From Streptomyces lichenis (GTDB lineage: Bacteria > Actinomycetota > Actinomycetes > Streptomycetales > Streptomycetaceae), in assembly GCF_023218175.1 (NCBI RefSeq), contig NZ_JALPTH010000023.1, positions 62,001-126,000 on the forward strand: DNA of 64,000 nucleotides, given 5' to 3'. The notes under the pieces are model-generated. The model searched no databases. It was not told the origin of the DNA and was given only the letters and a program-made list of their open reading frames with translations. Positions 8,415-16,103 of the stretch are shown in pieces. How positions within the stretch are numbered: the first letter of the stretch is position 1; each line of letters starts with the position of its first letter. Made by a program: the position numbers and the translations under genes.

Positions 8415-9737
8415 CTATTCCTGTGCGGGTCGTCCGAGCTGGCGTACGGTCCATCCGGCCATGCGCCAGGCGTCGGCGTCGATGAGGTTGCGGAGGTCGA
8501 CGAGGACCTGGTCCGCGACCAGTGGGGCGAGGGCCTTGGGGTCGGCCTCGCGGAAGTGGGGCCATTCGGTGGCAAGGACGATCAGCTCGGCTGCCGCGAG
8601 GGAGCCTTCGAGGGTTTCGCAGTAGTCGAGTTCGGGGTGGCGGCGCAGTGCCGTGGGCACGGCGTGCGGGTCGTGGACGGTGACGGTCGCGCCGCGCTGA
8701 TGCATGAGCGCGGCGATCGCCAGGGCCGGGGATTCGCGGACGTCGTCGGTGCCGGCCTTGAAGGAAGCGCCCCAGACGGTGATGCGTACGCCGTCGACGG
8801 GTCGGCCGAGCGTCTGCTCGATGAGTCTCAGCGCGGCGGTGGGGCGGGATTCGTTGACTTCCTCCGCCGCGCGCAGCATGGTCGCCGCCTCGGCGGCGCC
8901 CAGGGTGCGGGCGGAGGCGGTGAAGGCGCGGACGTCCTTCGGCAGGCAGCCGCCGCCGTAGCCGGGACCTGCGTTGAGGCCGCCCCGACCGATGCGGGGG
9001 TCCAGGCCGATGGCCTCGGTGAGCTGTTGGACGTCGGCTCCGGCGGCGGTGCACATGTCGGCGACGCCGTTGATGAAGGAGATCTTCATGCCGAGGTAGG
9101 CGTTGGCGGCACCCTTGATGAGTTCGGCGGTGCCGGGGTCGGTCACGAACAGCGGGATGCCGTTCGCCAGGAGGGGTGCGTAGACCTGGCGTACCGCGTC
9201 CTCAGCGCGGGCCGACGGGACGCCGACGACGATCCGGTCGGGGCGCAGGGTGTCGTCGATGGCATGGCCCTCGCGCAGGAACTCGGGGTTCCAGACGACC
9301 TCCACGTCCTCACCAGCCGGGGAGAGCCGGGCGAGCAGAGCACCGAGGTCACGAGAGGTGCCGACGGTGACCGTGGACTTGCCGATGACGACCGTGGGGC
9401 GGGTCAGGTGCGGGGCGAGGGCGCGGGCTGCGCCGAAGACCTGCCCGGTGTCGTAGCTCCGCCCGTCCGCGTCGATCGGCGTGCCCACCGCGAGGAAGTG
9501 GATGTCGGCGAACTCGGCCGCCTCGGCGAGGCTGGTGGTGAACCGCAGCCGTCCAGTGGCGATGTGGGTGCTGAGGAGTTCGGGCAGGCCGTCCTCGTAG
9601 ATGGGGCACTCGCCGGCGTTGAGGCGGTCGATCTTCGCCTGGTCCAGGTCCACGCCGATGACCTCGTGGCCGATCTCGGCCATGGCAGCGGCGTGGGGGA
9701 TGCCCAGGTGACCACAACCGATGACGGATACGCGCAT
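8415..9737 (-). CDS. UDP-glucose/GDP-mannose dehydrogenase family protein
   Basis: A 440-residue protein of normal family length. It begins with the NAD-binding strand MRVSVIGCGHLGIPHA, has the substrate-binding region VWNPEFLREGHAIDD, and the active-site Cys in GPGYGGGCLPKD (about residue 262). The C-terminal domain contains VWGASFKAGTDDVRESPAL. The enzyme would oxidise a nucleotide sugar (probably UDP-glucose to UDP-glucuronate) using two NAD+. It lies in an island with a MazG-like gene downstream and a SIR2-like gene about 100 bases upstream, all on the minus strand. No glycosyltransferase is nearby, so the pathway use is unclear. Exact substrate cannot be told from sequence. Confidence 0.85.
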   Translation of the reverse strand: MRVSVIGCGHLGIPHAAAMAEIGHEVIGVDLDQAKIDRLNAGECPIYEDGLPELLSTHIATGRLRFTTSLAEAAEFADIHFLAVGTPIDADGRSYDTGQVFGAARALAPHLTRPTVVIGKSTVTVGTSRDLGALLARLSPAGEDVEVVWNPEFLREGHAIDDTLRPDRIVVGVPSARAEDAVRQVYAPLLANGIPLFVTDPGTAELIKGAANAYLGMKISFINGVADMCTAAGADVQQLTEAIGLDPRIGRGGLNAGPGYGGGCLPKDVRAFTASARTLGAAEAATMLRAAEEVNESRPTAALRLIEQTLGRPVDGVRITVWGASFKAGTDDVRESPALAIAALMHQRGATVTVHDPHAVPTALRRHPELDYCETLEGSLAAAELIVLATEWPHFREADPKALAPLVADQVLVDLRNLIDADAWRMAGWTVRQLGRPAQE

Positions 9738-9844
9738 GGGGTCGACGCTCCTTTCCTTGCCTCTCGCCCGCCCGGGGAGTCCGGGCCGGCCGGGTGCGTC
9801 ACGCTAGCGCCAACGCTCGGCGCGGCCCGCTTCGCGCAGGTGGA

Positions 9845-11077
9845 TCAACCAGCTTGCTGTTTCAGCAGGTTGACGAGGGCGGGCAGTGCCTCGGCGGCGG
9901 TCGCCCGGCACACCAGGTCGCCGTCCTGGGGTCCTTCCAGCGGGTACGGCATGAACTGGCCGTCGCGCCAGAAACCCTCCGGGTCCAGGTAGACGACCTG
10001 CATGCTGCGAGCGCGGGCGCGCGCCTGGACCTTGCGGCGGTCGGCGTGCAGGCCGACGACGAGGAGGGCCTTGACGCCATCCACCCACTCGACATCGGGT
10101 ACGGCCTGGTCGTAGCGGCGCATGAAGCACTCGTCGAGCCCGGCACGCGCCGCGAGCACGTCGAAGTTGTTGGTGATGACCGGGCCGACGAGGTGACCGG
10201 CGTCCTTCAGTTCCTTCAGCGCCCACATGGCCGGAGTCGGTTCGGCCAGGAAGCAGGCGCGGAACATCTCCACGAATTCCGCAGTCTTCTCCTCCGGCTC
10301 CGTCAGAACCTCGTGGAGGAGCGTGTCCGCTGTCGGGGAGAGGGTGAAGCGGTGCTCCCGAGGCTCGTGGCCTTGGCGGTCGGTGACCCGGTAGATCTCG
10401 TGGAGCCGGTGCAGGGGCGGAATACCCGCCTCCACCGACGTACCGCATCCGATCTCCACCTGGAACGGCAGCAGGTCCGCGAGGACGGACAGGTCCGGGA
10501 CGCGGGTCGGCGTACCCGGGCGGTCCTTGGACCTGATCCCGGTGGAGAGGACATTCCACGGCAGCTGCCGGACCGAAGGCGGCGGTGCGTAGGACACCGA
10601 GGCGATCTGCACGTCCAGGCTCCGGTAGCCGACGGGGAGGATACGCCCCACTGCCGCGTCCTGGGGATGGACGTCGTGCTCCGTGATCCGGCACTTCAGA
10701 TCCCGACGTGTCCATAAGAATCCACCGGGAGCCTCCTTCCAGCCGCCGGTGGCCAGCGAGTCCCACAGGGCGTCGTGGTGCGCGTCGATCTCGTGCGCTG
10801 GAGCGGTAGCGGAGTGGTAGAGGTACAGGTCGGTCAGGCCGATGGCCGGCGCGGCGGTGGTGGGGACCAGGCCGTACCGGTAGCGGTAGTGGATGATCCG
10901 CCGCCGGGCGTCGTCGGCAGTCGTCCAGCCGCTCTGTTCGGCCGTGGCCTTCTCCTGCGTACGGCGCCAGATGCCTTCCTCGATGTAGCGGGGTCGGTCG
11001 GCGTCGCCGAAATAGGTCCTCCAGACCTGCTGTTGGTCGGGGGTGAGCTGGTCGATGACGATGTACGGGATGTCCAT
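9845..11077 (-). CDS. SIR2-like NAD-binding domain protein, hypothetical
   Basis: A protein of about 410 residues. The C-terminal half shows three elements in sirtuin order: VEIGCGTSVEAGIPPLHRL (compare GAGxSxxxGIPxFR), VITNNFDVLAARAGL (compare TQNID...RAG) and KALLVVGLHADRR followed by VVYLDPEG (the late Rossmann strands). So it is probably a divergent SIR2-type NAD-binding protein; the NNFD in place of QNID makes deacetylase activity doubtful. The N-terminal 180 residues are unassigned. I chose ATG 11077 (GGGAGAG just upstream); ATG 11119, with GGAG six bases upstream, is also good. SIR2-like proteins act in phage defence in other bacteria, which fits an island, but this is inference. Confidence 0.5.
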   Translation of the reverse strand: MDIPYIVIDQLTPDQQQVWRTYFGDADRPRYIEEGIWRRTQEKATAEQSGWTTADDARRRIIHYRYRYGLVPTTAAPAIGLTDLYLYHSATAPAHEIDAHHDALWDSLATGGWKEAPGGFLWTRRDLKCRITEHDVHPQDAAVGRILPVGYRSLDVQIASVSYAPPPSVRQLPWNVLSTGIRSKDRPGTPTRVPDLSVLADLLPFQVEIGCGTSVEAGIPPLHRLHEIYRVTDRQGHEPREHRFTLSPTADTLLHEVLTEPEEKTAEFVEMFRACFLAEPTPAMWALKELKDAGHLVGPVITNNFDVLAARAGLDECFMRRYDQAVPDVEWVDGVKALLVVGLHADRRKVQARARARSMQVVYLDPEGFWRDGQFMPYPLEGPQDGDLVCRATAAEALPALVNLLKQQAG

Positions 11078-11380
11078 GATCTCTCCCTGGAGAATCACGT
11101 CTGGATGTTCCGGGTGCATGGCGGGCTCCGTTGGCCGGGAGGGTGGGGTGAACGACCCGGACAGCGGAGCGGAGCCAGCGGTCGGAGGGCGGGCTCGCGT
11201 CCGTTGAGACGGCGGCGGGCTGGTGACCGAGGACGTTGAGGAGCGGGACGGCCTGCTCACGCAGTGCCCAGGCCGGTCCCACCAGCCCGGCCACGGCCAG
11301 AAGCGTGAGCGCGATGCCTCCGCCTTCGGGGCGTACGGAGCGCGGCGCGGCCTTTCGGGCGTGGCGTCGCCGCGCACCGG

Positions 11381-11827
11381 TCACGGGGTGCCGCCGAGGG
11401 CCTGTCCGTGTGCGTCGACGAGACGGCTGGTCTGCTGGTGCAGCCACTCCAGCTCGACAGAGGTGAGGATGAGTGCGCCATCGAGGGTCGAGCCGTCATC
11501 CAAGTGGAACTCGATGGGAACCGATCCCTGCCTGGCCCGCGGGTCGTAGACCGCGTCCCGTCCGGCCGAGAGCGTGGCGTGGGTGGCCCTCACCGGCACG
11601 GGCCTGAGCGTCGTCCCGTCGGCGGGCGCGGACCACGGGGCCCCGCCCCCGGGCGGACGCAGGTGGTACGTCGTAGCAGAGCCCTCACCAGGGAGGGCGA
11701 CCACGACCCCGACACGGCCATCGCGAGCACTGTCCGTGGCGAGGTCGCCGAGCAGCGGGCGGAAGGGTGCTGCCGCACCTAACTCGGCTCCCTGCGAGTG
11801 AAGATGAGAAGAACGTCGTCGCGTCAT
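11381..11827 (-). CDS. Hypothetical protein, 148 residues
   Basis: I do not recognise this protein. It is hydrophilic, without signal peptide or membrane segment; the second half (EFHLDDGSTLDGALILTSVE then LEWLHQQTSRLVDAHGQ) looks like a small beta sheet followed by a helix. It starts at ATG 11827, 55 bases after the stop of the XRE regulator on the same strand, and its TGA overlaps a GTG (11384) of a further frame with a membrane segment. It is probably part of the regulator's operon. Confidence 0.45.
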   Translation of the reverse strand: MTRRRSSHLHSQGAELGAAAPFRPLLGDLATDSARDGRVGVVVALPGEGSATTYHLRPPGGGAPWSAPADGTTLRPVPVRATHATLSAGRDAVYDPRARQGSVPIEFHLDDGSTLDGALILTSVELEWLHQQTSRLVDAHGQALGGTP

Positions 11828-11882
11828 GCCCCGAAGCTAGGGGCAGGACGGCCCTCGAATATGAGCCGGAGGAATACGACCC

Positions 11883-13112
11883 CTATCCGTCCAGGTGAAA
11901 GCGGTCGGACATGTGCCGCAGCTTCTCCCTCGTGGCTGCCCGTTCCGCGTAGACGATGCTGCGAAGCGTTGAACGGGCGATGGGATGGTTCCGCACGAGC
12001 TGCGGCGCGATCCGCTCAGCCGTCTCCAGCTCGGTGAGGGCCTCTGCCCGGTTTCCGTCCCACAGCCAGGCCCGCGCGACGTCCATGTGGTGGTGTCCCT
12101 GACGGGAGTTGGGCAGTGACCCGACCAAGCTCGGGCTGGTGCGGCGGTTTATCTCCAGAGCTTTGCCCTGCTTGCCCATTTCCAGAGCCACGCTGATCGC
12201 GTGGATCTGCACGTTTCCGGCGGAGAACGTCAGCGAATGCCGGTCGTACACCGGTGCCCCGACGTACGCGTCCATGCGTTCCGCCGCGTCCTTCGCGTGC
12301 CCGATCCGGTCCTCCGCTTCCGATGGGCGGTTGGCCCGAGCGGCGGAGATGGCTGCTCGAAGCTGAAGCGTGCCCCACGCCCGTACGGCCAGCGGATCAC
12401 CGTGCTCGTACGGCTGTTGCACCGAGGCGATCGCCTTGTCCGAGAGGGTCAGAGCGTCGGCCCAGTCAGCCGTCGCCCACATGTCCCAGACGCGCATCCA
12501 GTCGGCGACGGCAGGCAGCACCGGATCTCCCGACAACCTGGCCGACCACGCGGCCCGTTCGCACGCCATGGCCACTAGCTCGGGGTGCCCGAGGGCGTGT
12601 GCGGCGGTGTGTGCGAACTTGCAGCACACGGCGTAGACGGCGTACGCCTCCTCCCGCTCGTGCCCGTCCGAGTCTTCCGCCAGGGCGCGCGCTTCCCGGA
12701 AGAGATCCGGGAGAACTCGGAGAATCGCGACGTTGGAGGCGGTGTCCCGCAGGCGGTGCAGCCGGGTCACCTCACGCCATAGCTGTGACGCCGGTCGCGG
12801 AACCCCGTCGAAGACGGGAACGAGGTCGTAGCGACGCAGCTCGCGCAGGATCGACGAGGCGGCGATCTGCCACTGGCTGTCGTCGGGGGAACTGCTGTAC
12901 GGGCGTCCGATCAGATCGTTCGGATGGACGTGCAACTCTGCGGCCACCTGGTTGAGCAGGCCGACCCGGTCCAGCTCGATCAGTCCACGCTCCATCTTCG
13001 ACACCCAACCCTGTGACTTCCCGAGGGCCGTCGCCAGGTCGGCCTGCGGCATGCCCAGCCGCAGCCTTGCCCTGCGAGCTCGCTTGCCGATCTCCTCGGC
13101 TTCCTCCAGCAT
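11883..13112 (-). CDS. XRE-family regulator with C-terminal TPR-like repeats
   Basis: A 409-residue protein. An N-terminal lambda-repressor-like helix-turn-helix occupies about residues 7-65, with the core LGMPQADLATALGKSQGWVS and KMERG typical of XRE proteins. The rest is Ala/Leu/Arg-rich alpha-helical sequence of TPR type (about 150-390), common in Streptomyces regulators that sense a peptide or small ligand. The start at 13112 follows GGAGGT by six bases; upstream in-frame starts lack a site. It heads the minus-strand row leading to the hypothetical, SIR2-like, dehydrogenase and MazG-like genes and may regulate them. Target and ligand unknown. Confidence 0.8.
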   Translation of the reverse strand: MLEEAEEIGKRARRARLRLGMPQADLATALGKSQGWVSKMERGLIELDRVGLLNQVAAELHVHPNDLIGRPYSSSPDDSQWQIAASSILRELRRYDLVPVFDGVPRPASQLWREVTRLHRLRDTASNVAILRVLPDLFREARALAEDSDGHEREEAYAVYAVCCKFAHTAAHALGHPELVAMACERAAWSARLSGDPVLPAVADWMRVWDMWATADWADALTLSDKAIASVQQPYEHGDPLAVRAWGTLQLRAAISAARANRPSEAEDRIGHAKDAAERMDAYVGAPVYDRHSLTFSAGNVQIHAISVALEMGKQGKALEINRRTSPSLVGSLPNSRQGHHHMDVARAWLWDGNRAEALTELETAERIAPQLVRNHPIARSTLRSIVYAERAATREKLRHMSDRFHLDG

Positions 13113-13412
13113 CAGGACACCTCCCGGCCGCCGGACGATCCGGCGCGACCGCCGGTCTGTCCGTACAGAGTTCGTCTCCTGCACGGTACCCATGACGCGG
13201 CTTCAGCGTGAGACGAGCTGTTAGGACAGTGGGGGTCACGGCCCGTGTACGGCTGTCTCGTCCTGAACGGCCAATCCGAGATCGGAGGTACTTCTGTCCG
13301 CCATCAGTGCCCGGACTGCCGCCAGGTAGCGATCCTGAAGCCGCCGGTGCCGAGCGACAGCGGATCATGGGGATGAGGAACACTCCACGTCGCACACCGC
13401 CGGAGGCAGCCA
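13113..13412. other. Divergent intergenic region
   Basis: Exactly 300 bases between the XRE regulator (minus) and the NAD-binding dehydrogenase (plus). It should hold both promoters. I see no strong -10/-35 pair, hairpin or small gene that I could defend. Confidence 0.4.
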
Positions 13413-14255
13413 GTGATCACCGTGACCGTCCTCCACCCTGGAACCATGGGCGCGGCGATCACCGCCGAGATCGTCGCCGGCGGCCATGAGGCACTGTCGG
13501 TGACCAAGGGCCGCAGTGAGAACACCAGGCTCCGCGGGCGAGAAGCCGGTGCCACGGCGTACGACTCGCTCGCGGAAGCGCTGTCCCGAAGCGCGGTCGT
13601 TCTCTCGGTCTGCCCACCACAGGCGGCGGAGGACGTTGCGGCGGCGGTGGCCGCGCACGGCTTCGCGGGGGTGTACGCCGATGTCAACGCCATCAGCCCT
13701 CAACGCGTACAGCGCATCGCCGACGAGATCCGCCCCGGCTCCGCAGTCGTCGACGGTGCCGTTTTCGGTCAGCCACCAGGTGAGGGGCGTGCCACACGGC
13801 TCTATCTTGCGGGGGCCGACTCTGCCGTCGAGCTGGTGGCGTCGCTGTTCACGGACTCTGCGCTGCACGTGTGCCGGGTCGGGGACACACCTGGTTCCGC
13901 TTCCGCTCTGAAGATGGCCTTTGCCAGCTACCAGAAAGCCGCTCGCACCCTCGCCGGCGTCGCTCACGCACTCGCCGACTCCCATGGAGTCGGTGATCAG
14001 CTCACAGCCGAAGCCGAGGTCATGATTTCCGCGATCCTCTCCGATCCGGAGTATCTACCGAGCGTGGCGGCCCGAGCCTGGCGCTGGGCACCCGAGATGG
14101 AGGAGGTCGCCGATACTCTCCGTGCGGCTGACCTGCCCACGGACATGGCCGAGGCCACGGCTCGGGTACTCGCTTTCTGGGAGCAGGATAAAGACCAGTA
14201 CGACTTGCCGGTCGTGCACGCCCTCTCCCAGCTCCGGTCAGGAAGGAGCGCGTAG
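13413..14255 (+). CDS. NAD(P)-binding dehydrogenase of the 3-hydroxyisobutyrate/6-phosphogluconate type
   Basis: A 280-residue protein starting with GTG behind GGAGGCA. The N-terminus has a Rossmann dinucleotide motif close to the start (VLHPGTMGAAITAEIVAGGH), in the pattern GxxGxMG of hydroxyisobutyrate-dehydrogenase-like enzymes, followed by SVCPPQAAEDVAAAV and VYADVNAISP. The C-terminal half (about 165-260) matches a DUF1932-type helical domain, including GSASALKMAFASYQKAARTL with the Lys at the usual catalytic position. It probably reduces or oxidises a small beta-hydroxyacid or imine; substrate unknown. It is the last gene of the island, reading towards the tRNA-Gly gene on the opposite strand. 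Confidence 0.75.
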   Translation: MITVTVLHPGTMGAAITAEIVAGGHEALSVTKGRSENTRLRGREAGATAYDSLAEALSRSAVVLSVCPPQAAEDVAAAVAAHGFAGVYADVNAISPQRVQRIADEIRPGSAVVDGAVFGQPPGEGRATRLYLAGADSAVELVASLFTDSALHVCRVGDTPGSASALKMAFASYQKAARTLAGVAHALADSHGVGDQLTAEAEVMISAILSDPEYLPSVAARAWRWAPEMEEVADTLRAADLPTDMAEATARVLAFWEQDKDQYDLPVVHALSQLRSGRSA

Positions 14256-14274
14256 GCAGCTCTAGACAACAAAC

Positions 14275-14301
14275 AAGGCCCAGGTCGATGACCTGGGCCT
14301 T
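14275..14301 (-). terminator. Terminator of the tRNA-Gly gene
   Basis: Perfect 12-bp stem AAGGCCCAGGTC (14275-14286) and GACCTGGGCCTT (14290-14301) just beyond the tRNA 3' end. On the minus strand the stem is followed by TTGTTTGTTG, a T-rich tail. The hairpin is duplicated with both partial tRNA copies. Confidence 0.85.
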
Positions 14302-14306
14302 AGTCG

Positions 14307-14380
14307 TGGAGCGGGTGACGAGAATCGAACTCGCGCTCTAAGCTTGGGAAGCTCATGTTCTACCATTAAACTACACCCGC
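14307..14380 (-). tRNA. tRNA-Gly, anticodon CCC
   Basis: Read on the minus strand the sequence folds as a cloverleaf: acceptor stem GCGGGTG/CACCCGC, D arm with GTTT/GAAC, anticodon stem TGAGC/GCTTA with loop TTCCCAA (anticodon CCC), T arm GCGAG/CTCGT with loop TTCGATT, discriminator T and an encoded CCA end. It is the complete copy; two partial copies to the left mark past integration at this gene. Confidence 0.95.
14309..14350 (-). repeat. att-like core within the complete tRNA-Gly gene
   Basis: This 42-bp stretch, from the anticodon loop to the acceptor end, is repeated exactly at 4523-4564 and with four changes at 6968-7009, in the same orientation. It is the presumed integration core. 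Confidence 0.8.
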
Positions 14381-14561
14381 ATCGACGCGACATGATCTTG
14401 CTTGGGCCCGGAGGCCCGGTGTCGCATCGTCGCTCACTCTACCCCATGAGCCGTCGGCGGTGTGCGCGCCCGGTGGCGGAGTGCCGCGTGGAGTGGCGTC
14501 CTCTTCATCCCCTAATGTGGCGGTCTCGTCCACGCGTTGATGTTGATGGGGAAGGGACTTG

Positions 14562-14735
14562 ATGGACTCCATGGAGCGCACCGTCGTCCGCTGTGCCGAG
14601 GGGCACGTGTTCAGTACCGGGACGTTCCCGATGCAGCAGCTCGGGACGGAGCGTATCGGGCCCGGGCGGCTCATCCGGTGTCCCCGGTGCGCGCGGCTGC
14701 GGCATGCCGTGCCGGTGGGGCACGAGCGGCGGTAG
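14562..14735 (+). CDS. Small zinc-ribbon-like protein, 57 residues
   Basis: A short gene with ATG start behind GGGAAGGGA. The product begins MDSMERTVVRCAEGHVFSTG and ends with CPRCARLRHAVPVGHERR. A Cys-x3-His pair (residues 11 and 15) and CPRC (residues 40-43) can form one zinc site, as in small zinc ribbons. Third-position GC is high throughout and the spacing to dcd (95 bases) is typical, so I consider it real. Function unknown. Confidence 0.65.
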   Translation: MDSMERTVVRCAEGHVFSTGTFPMQQLGTERIGPGRLIRCPRCARLRHAVPVGHERR

Positions 14736-14818
14736 GCGGGCACCGGAAGGGTGAGCGTCGGCGCGCGGGGTGCCGTCCGGTTCGGGCGGGCCCGCGCGCT
14801 TCGCGTGTGCGGGGCCCG

Positions 14819-14824
14819 TATCCT
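14819..14824 (+). promoter_or_regulatory. -10 element of a probable leaderless dcd mRNA
   Basis: TATCCT ends 6 bases before the GTG start of dcd, and there is no Shine-Dalgarno sequence. Transcription would start at or next to the start codon, giving a leaderless message, which is common in actinobacteria. Confidence 0.6.
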
Positions 14825-14830
14825 CGATGA

Positions 14831-15406
14831 GTGCTTCTCTCAGACAAGGACATCCGGGCCGAGATCGACGCCGGACGGGTGCGCATCGACCCGTATGACG
14901 AGTCCATGATGCAGCCGTCCAGCATCGACGTACGGCTGGACCGCTATTTCCGGGTGTTCGAGAACCACCGGTACCCCCACATCGACCCGGCCGTCGAGCA
15001 GATCGACCTGACCCGGCTGGTCGAGCCGGAGGGGGAGGAGGCGTTCATCCTGCACCCCGGGGAGTTCGTGCTCGCCTCGACGCACGAGGTGATCTCGCTG
15101 CCCGACGACATCGCCTCCCGGCTGGAGGGCAAGTCCAGCCTCGGCCGCCTCGGCCTGGTGACCCACTCCACCGCCGGGTTCATCGACCCCGGCTTCTCCG
15201 GCCATGTGACGCTCGAACTGTCGAACCTCGCCACGCTGCCGATCAAGCTCTGGCCGGGCATGAAGATCGGCCAGCTGTGCATGTTCCGGCTCAGCTCACC
15301 CGCCGAGCACCCGTACGGCAGCGACCGCTACGGGTCCCGCTACCAGGGCCAGCGGGGGCCGACCGCCTCGCGGTCCTTCCAGAACTTCCATCGGACGCAG
15401 GTGTGA
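14831..15406 (+). CDS. dcd: dCTP deaminase
   Basis: A 191-residue protein, the usual length of bacterial dCTP deaminase. It contains QPSSIDVRLDRYFRVF (about 22-37), the core SRLEGKSSLGRLGL with catalytic Arg/Ser region and the THSTAGFIDPGFSGHVTLEL segment with the catalytic Glu. The enzyme converts dCTP to dUTP, feeding dTMP synthesis. The GTG start has no ribosome-binding site but a -10 box just upstream. A phosphoribosyltransferase gene follows two bases after the stop, so nucleotide metabolism genes are grouped. Confidence 0.95.
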   Translation: MLLSDKDIRAEIDAGRVRIDPYDESMMQPSSIDVRLDRYFRVFENHRYPHIDPAVEQIDLTRLVEPEGEEAFILHPGEFVLASTHEVISLPDDIASRLEGKSSLGRLGLVTHSTAGFIDPGFSGHVTLELSNLATLPIKLWPGMKIGQLCMFRLSSPAEHPYGSDRYGSRYQGQRGPTASRSFQNFHRTQV

Positions 15407-15408
15407 GC

Positions 15409-15906
15409 ATGAGTGACGTACGGGAGAACCTGACCTACGAGGGCTTCGGCCGCGCCGTCCGGGAGCTCGCCCAGACCATCGCCGACGACGGCTACGAGCC
15501 GGACATCGTGCTGTCCATCGCCCGTGGCGGCGTCTTCGTGGCCGGCGGGCTGGCATACGCGCTGGACTGCAAGAACATCCATCTGGTGAATGTTGAGTTT
15601 TATACGGGGGTGGGGACCACGCTGGAGATGCCGGTCATGCTGGCCCCGGTCCCCAACGCGATCGACTTCTCCGACAAGAAGGTGCTGATCGCGGACGATG
15701 TCGCCGACACCGGCAAGACGCTGAAGCTGGTGCACGACTTCTGCCTCGGCAACGTCGCCGAGGTCCGCTCCGCCGTCATCTACGAGAAGTCGCACTCGCT
15801 GGTGAAGTGCGAGTACGTGTGGAAGCGTACCGACGAGTGGATCAACTTCCCGTGGAGCGTGGAGAAGCCGGTGGTCCGCCGGGAGGGGCAGATCCTGGAC
15901 GCCTGA
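15409..15906 (+). CDS. Phosphoribosyltransferase family protein
   Basis: A 165-residue protein with the PRPP-binding loop KKVLIADDVADTGKTLKL (about residues 88-105), where the two Asp and the TGKT loop bind ribose-5-phosphate, and SIARGGVFVAGGLA earlier. It resembles hypoxanthine/xanthine-type phosphoribosyltransferases of purine salvage but the base cannot be assigned. ATG lies two bases after the dcd stop, so the genes are almost certainly co-transcribed and may be translationally coupled. Confidence 0.85.
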   Translation: MSDVRENLTYEGFGRAVRELAQTIADDGYEPDIVLSIARGGVFVAGGLAYALDCKNIHLVNVEFYTGVGTTLEMPVMLAPVPNAIDFSDKKVLIADDVADTGKTLKLVHDFCLGNVAEVRSAVIYEKSHSLVKCEYVWKRTDEWINFPWSVEKPVVRREGQILDA

Positions 15907-16103
15907 GAGGCTCCCTCCGGTGTCAGCCCGCTGACAGGCCCCCCTCGGGCAGGCGGACGTCGACGTCGGACGCCGTCGTGGTGTCGGCGGGGCGCGGCGG
16001 AGGCTTCTGACCAGCCGCCCACCTCATGGACGCATCCGACCGTGAACCGGGGCGGCGGAAGCGTGAACTCCCGCCGCTCCCAAGCCCGTCGGGCTGCCAG
16101 GTC

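Larger units (their letters stand above)
4523..14350. mobile_element. tRNA-Gly(CCC)-associated genomic island, probably two tandem segments
   Basis: Three direct copies of the tRNA-Gly 3' end (4523-4564, 6968-7009, 14309-14350) bound two adjacent segments. The outer copies are identical over 42 bp; the middle one differs at four positions, so it may be an older boundary. The left segment, about 2.4 kb, is clearly lower in GC and has one intact gene. The right segment, about 7.3 kb, starts with a low-GC truncated gene and then turns to normal high GC. No integrase, excisionase or replication gene is visible. The restriction genes left of 4461 may be part of a still larger accessory region. Confidence 0.7.

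Noticed and set aside
4565..14255. Integrase or transposase gene for the island
   Set aside because: None of the frames shows tyrosine or serine recombinase motifs or DDE features.
15921..15936. Small hairpin TGTCAG-CCCG-CTGACA after the phosphoribosyltransferase gene
   Set aside because: A six-base stem without a T-run is too weak to call a terminator.
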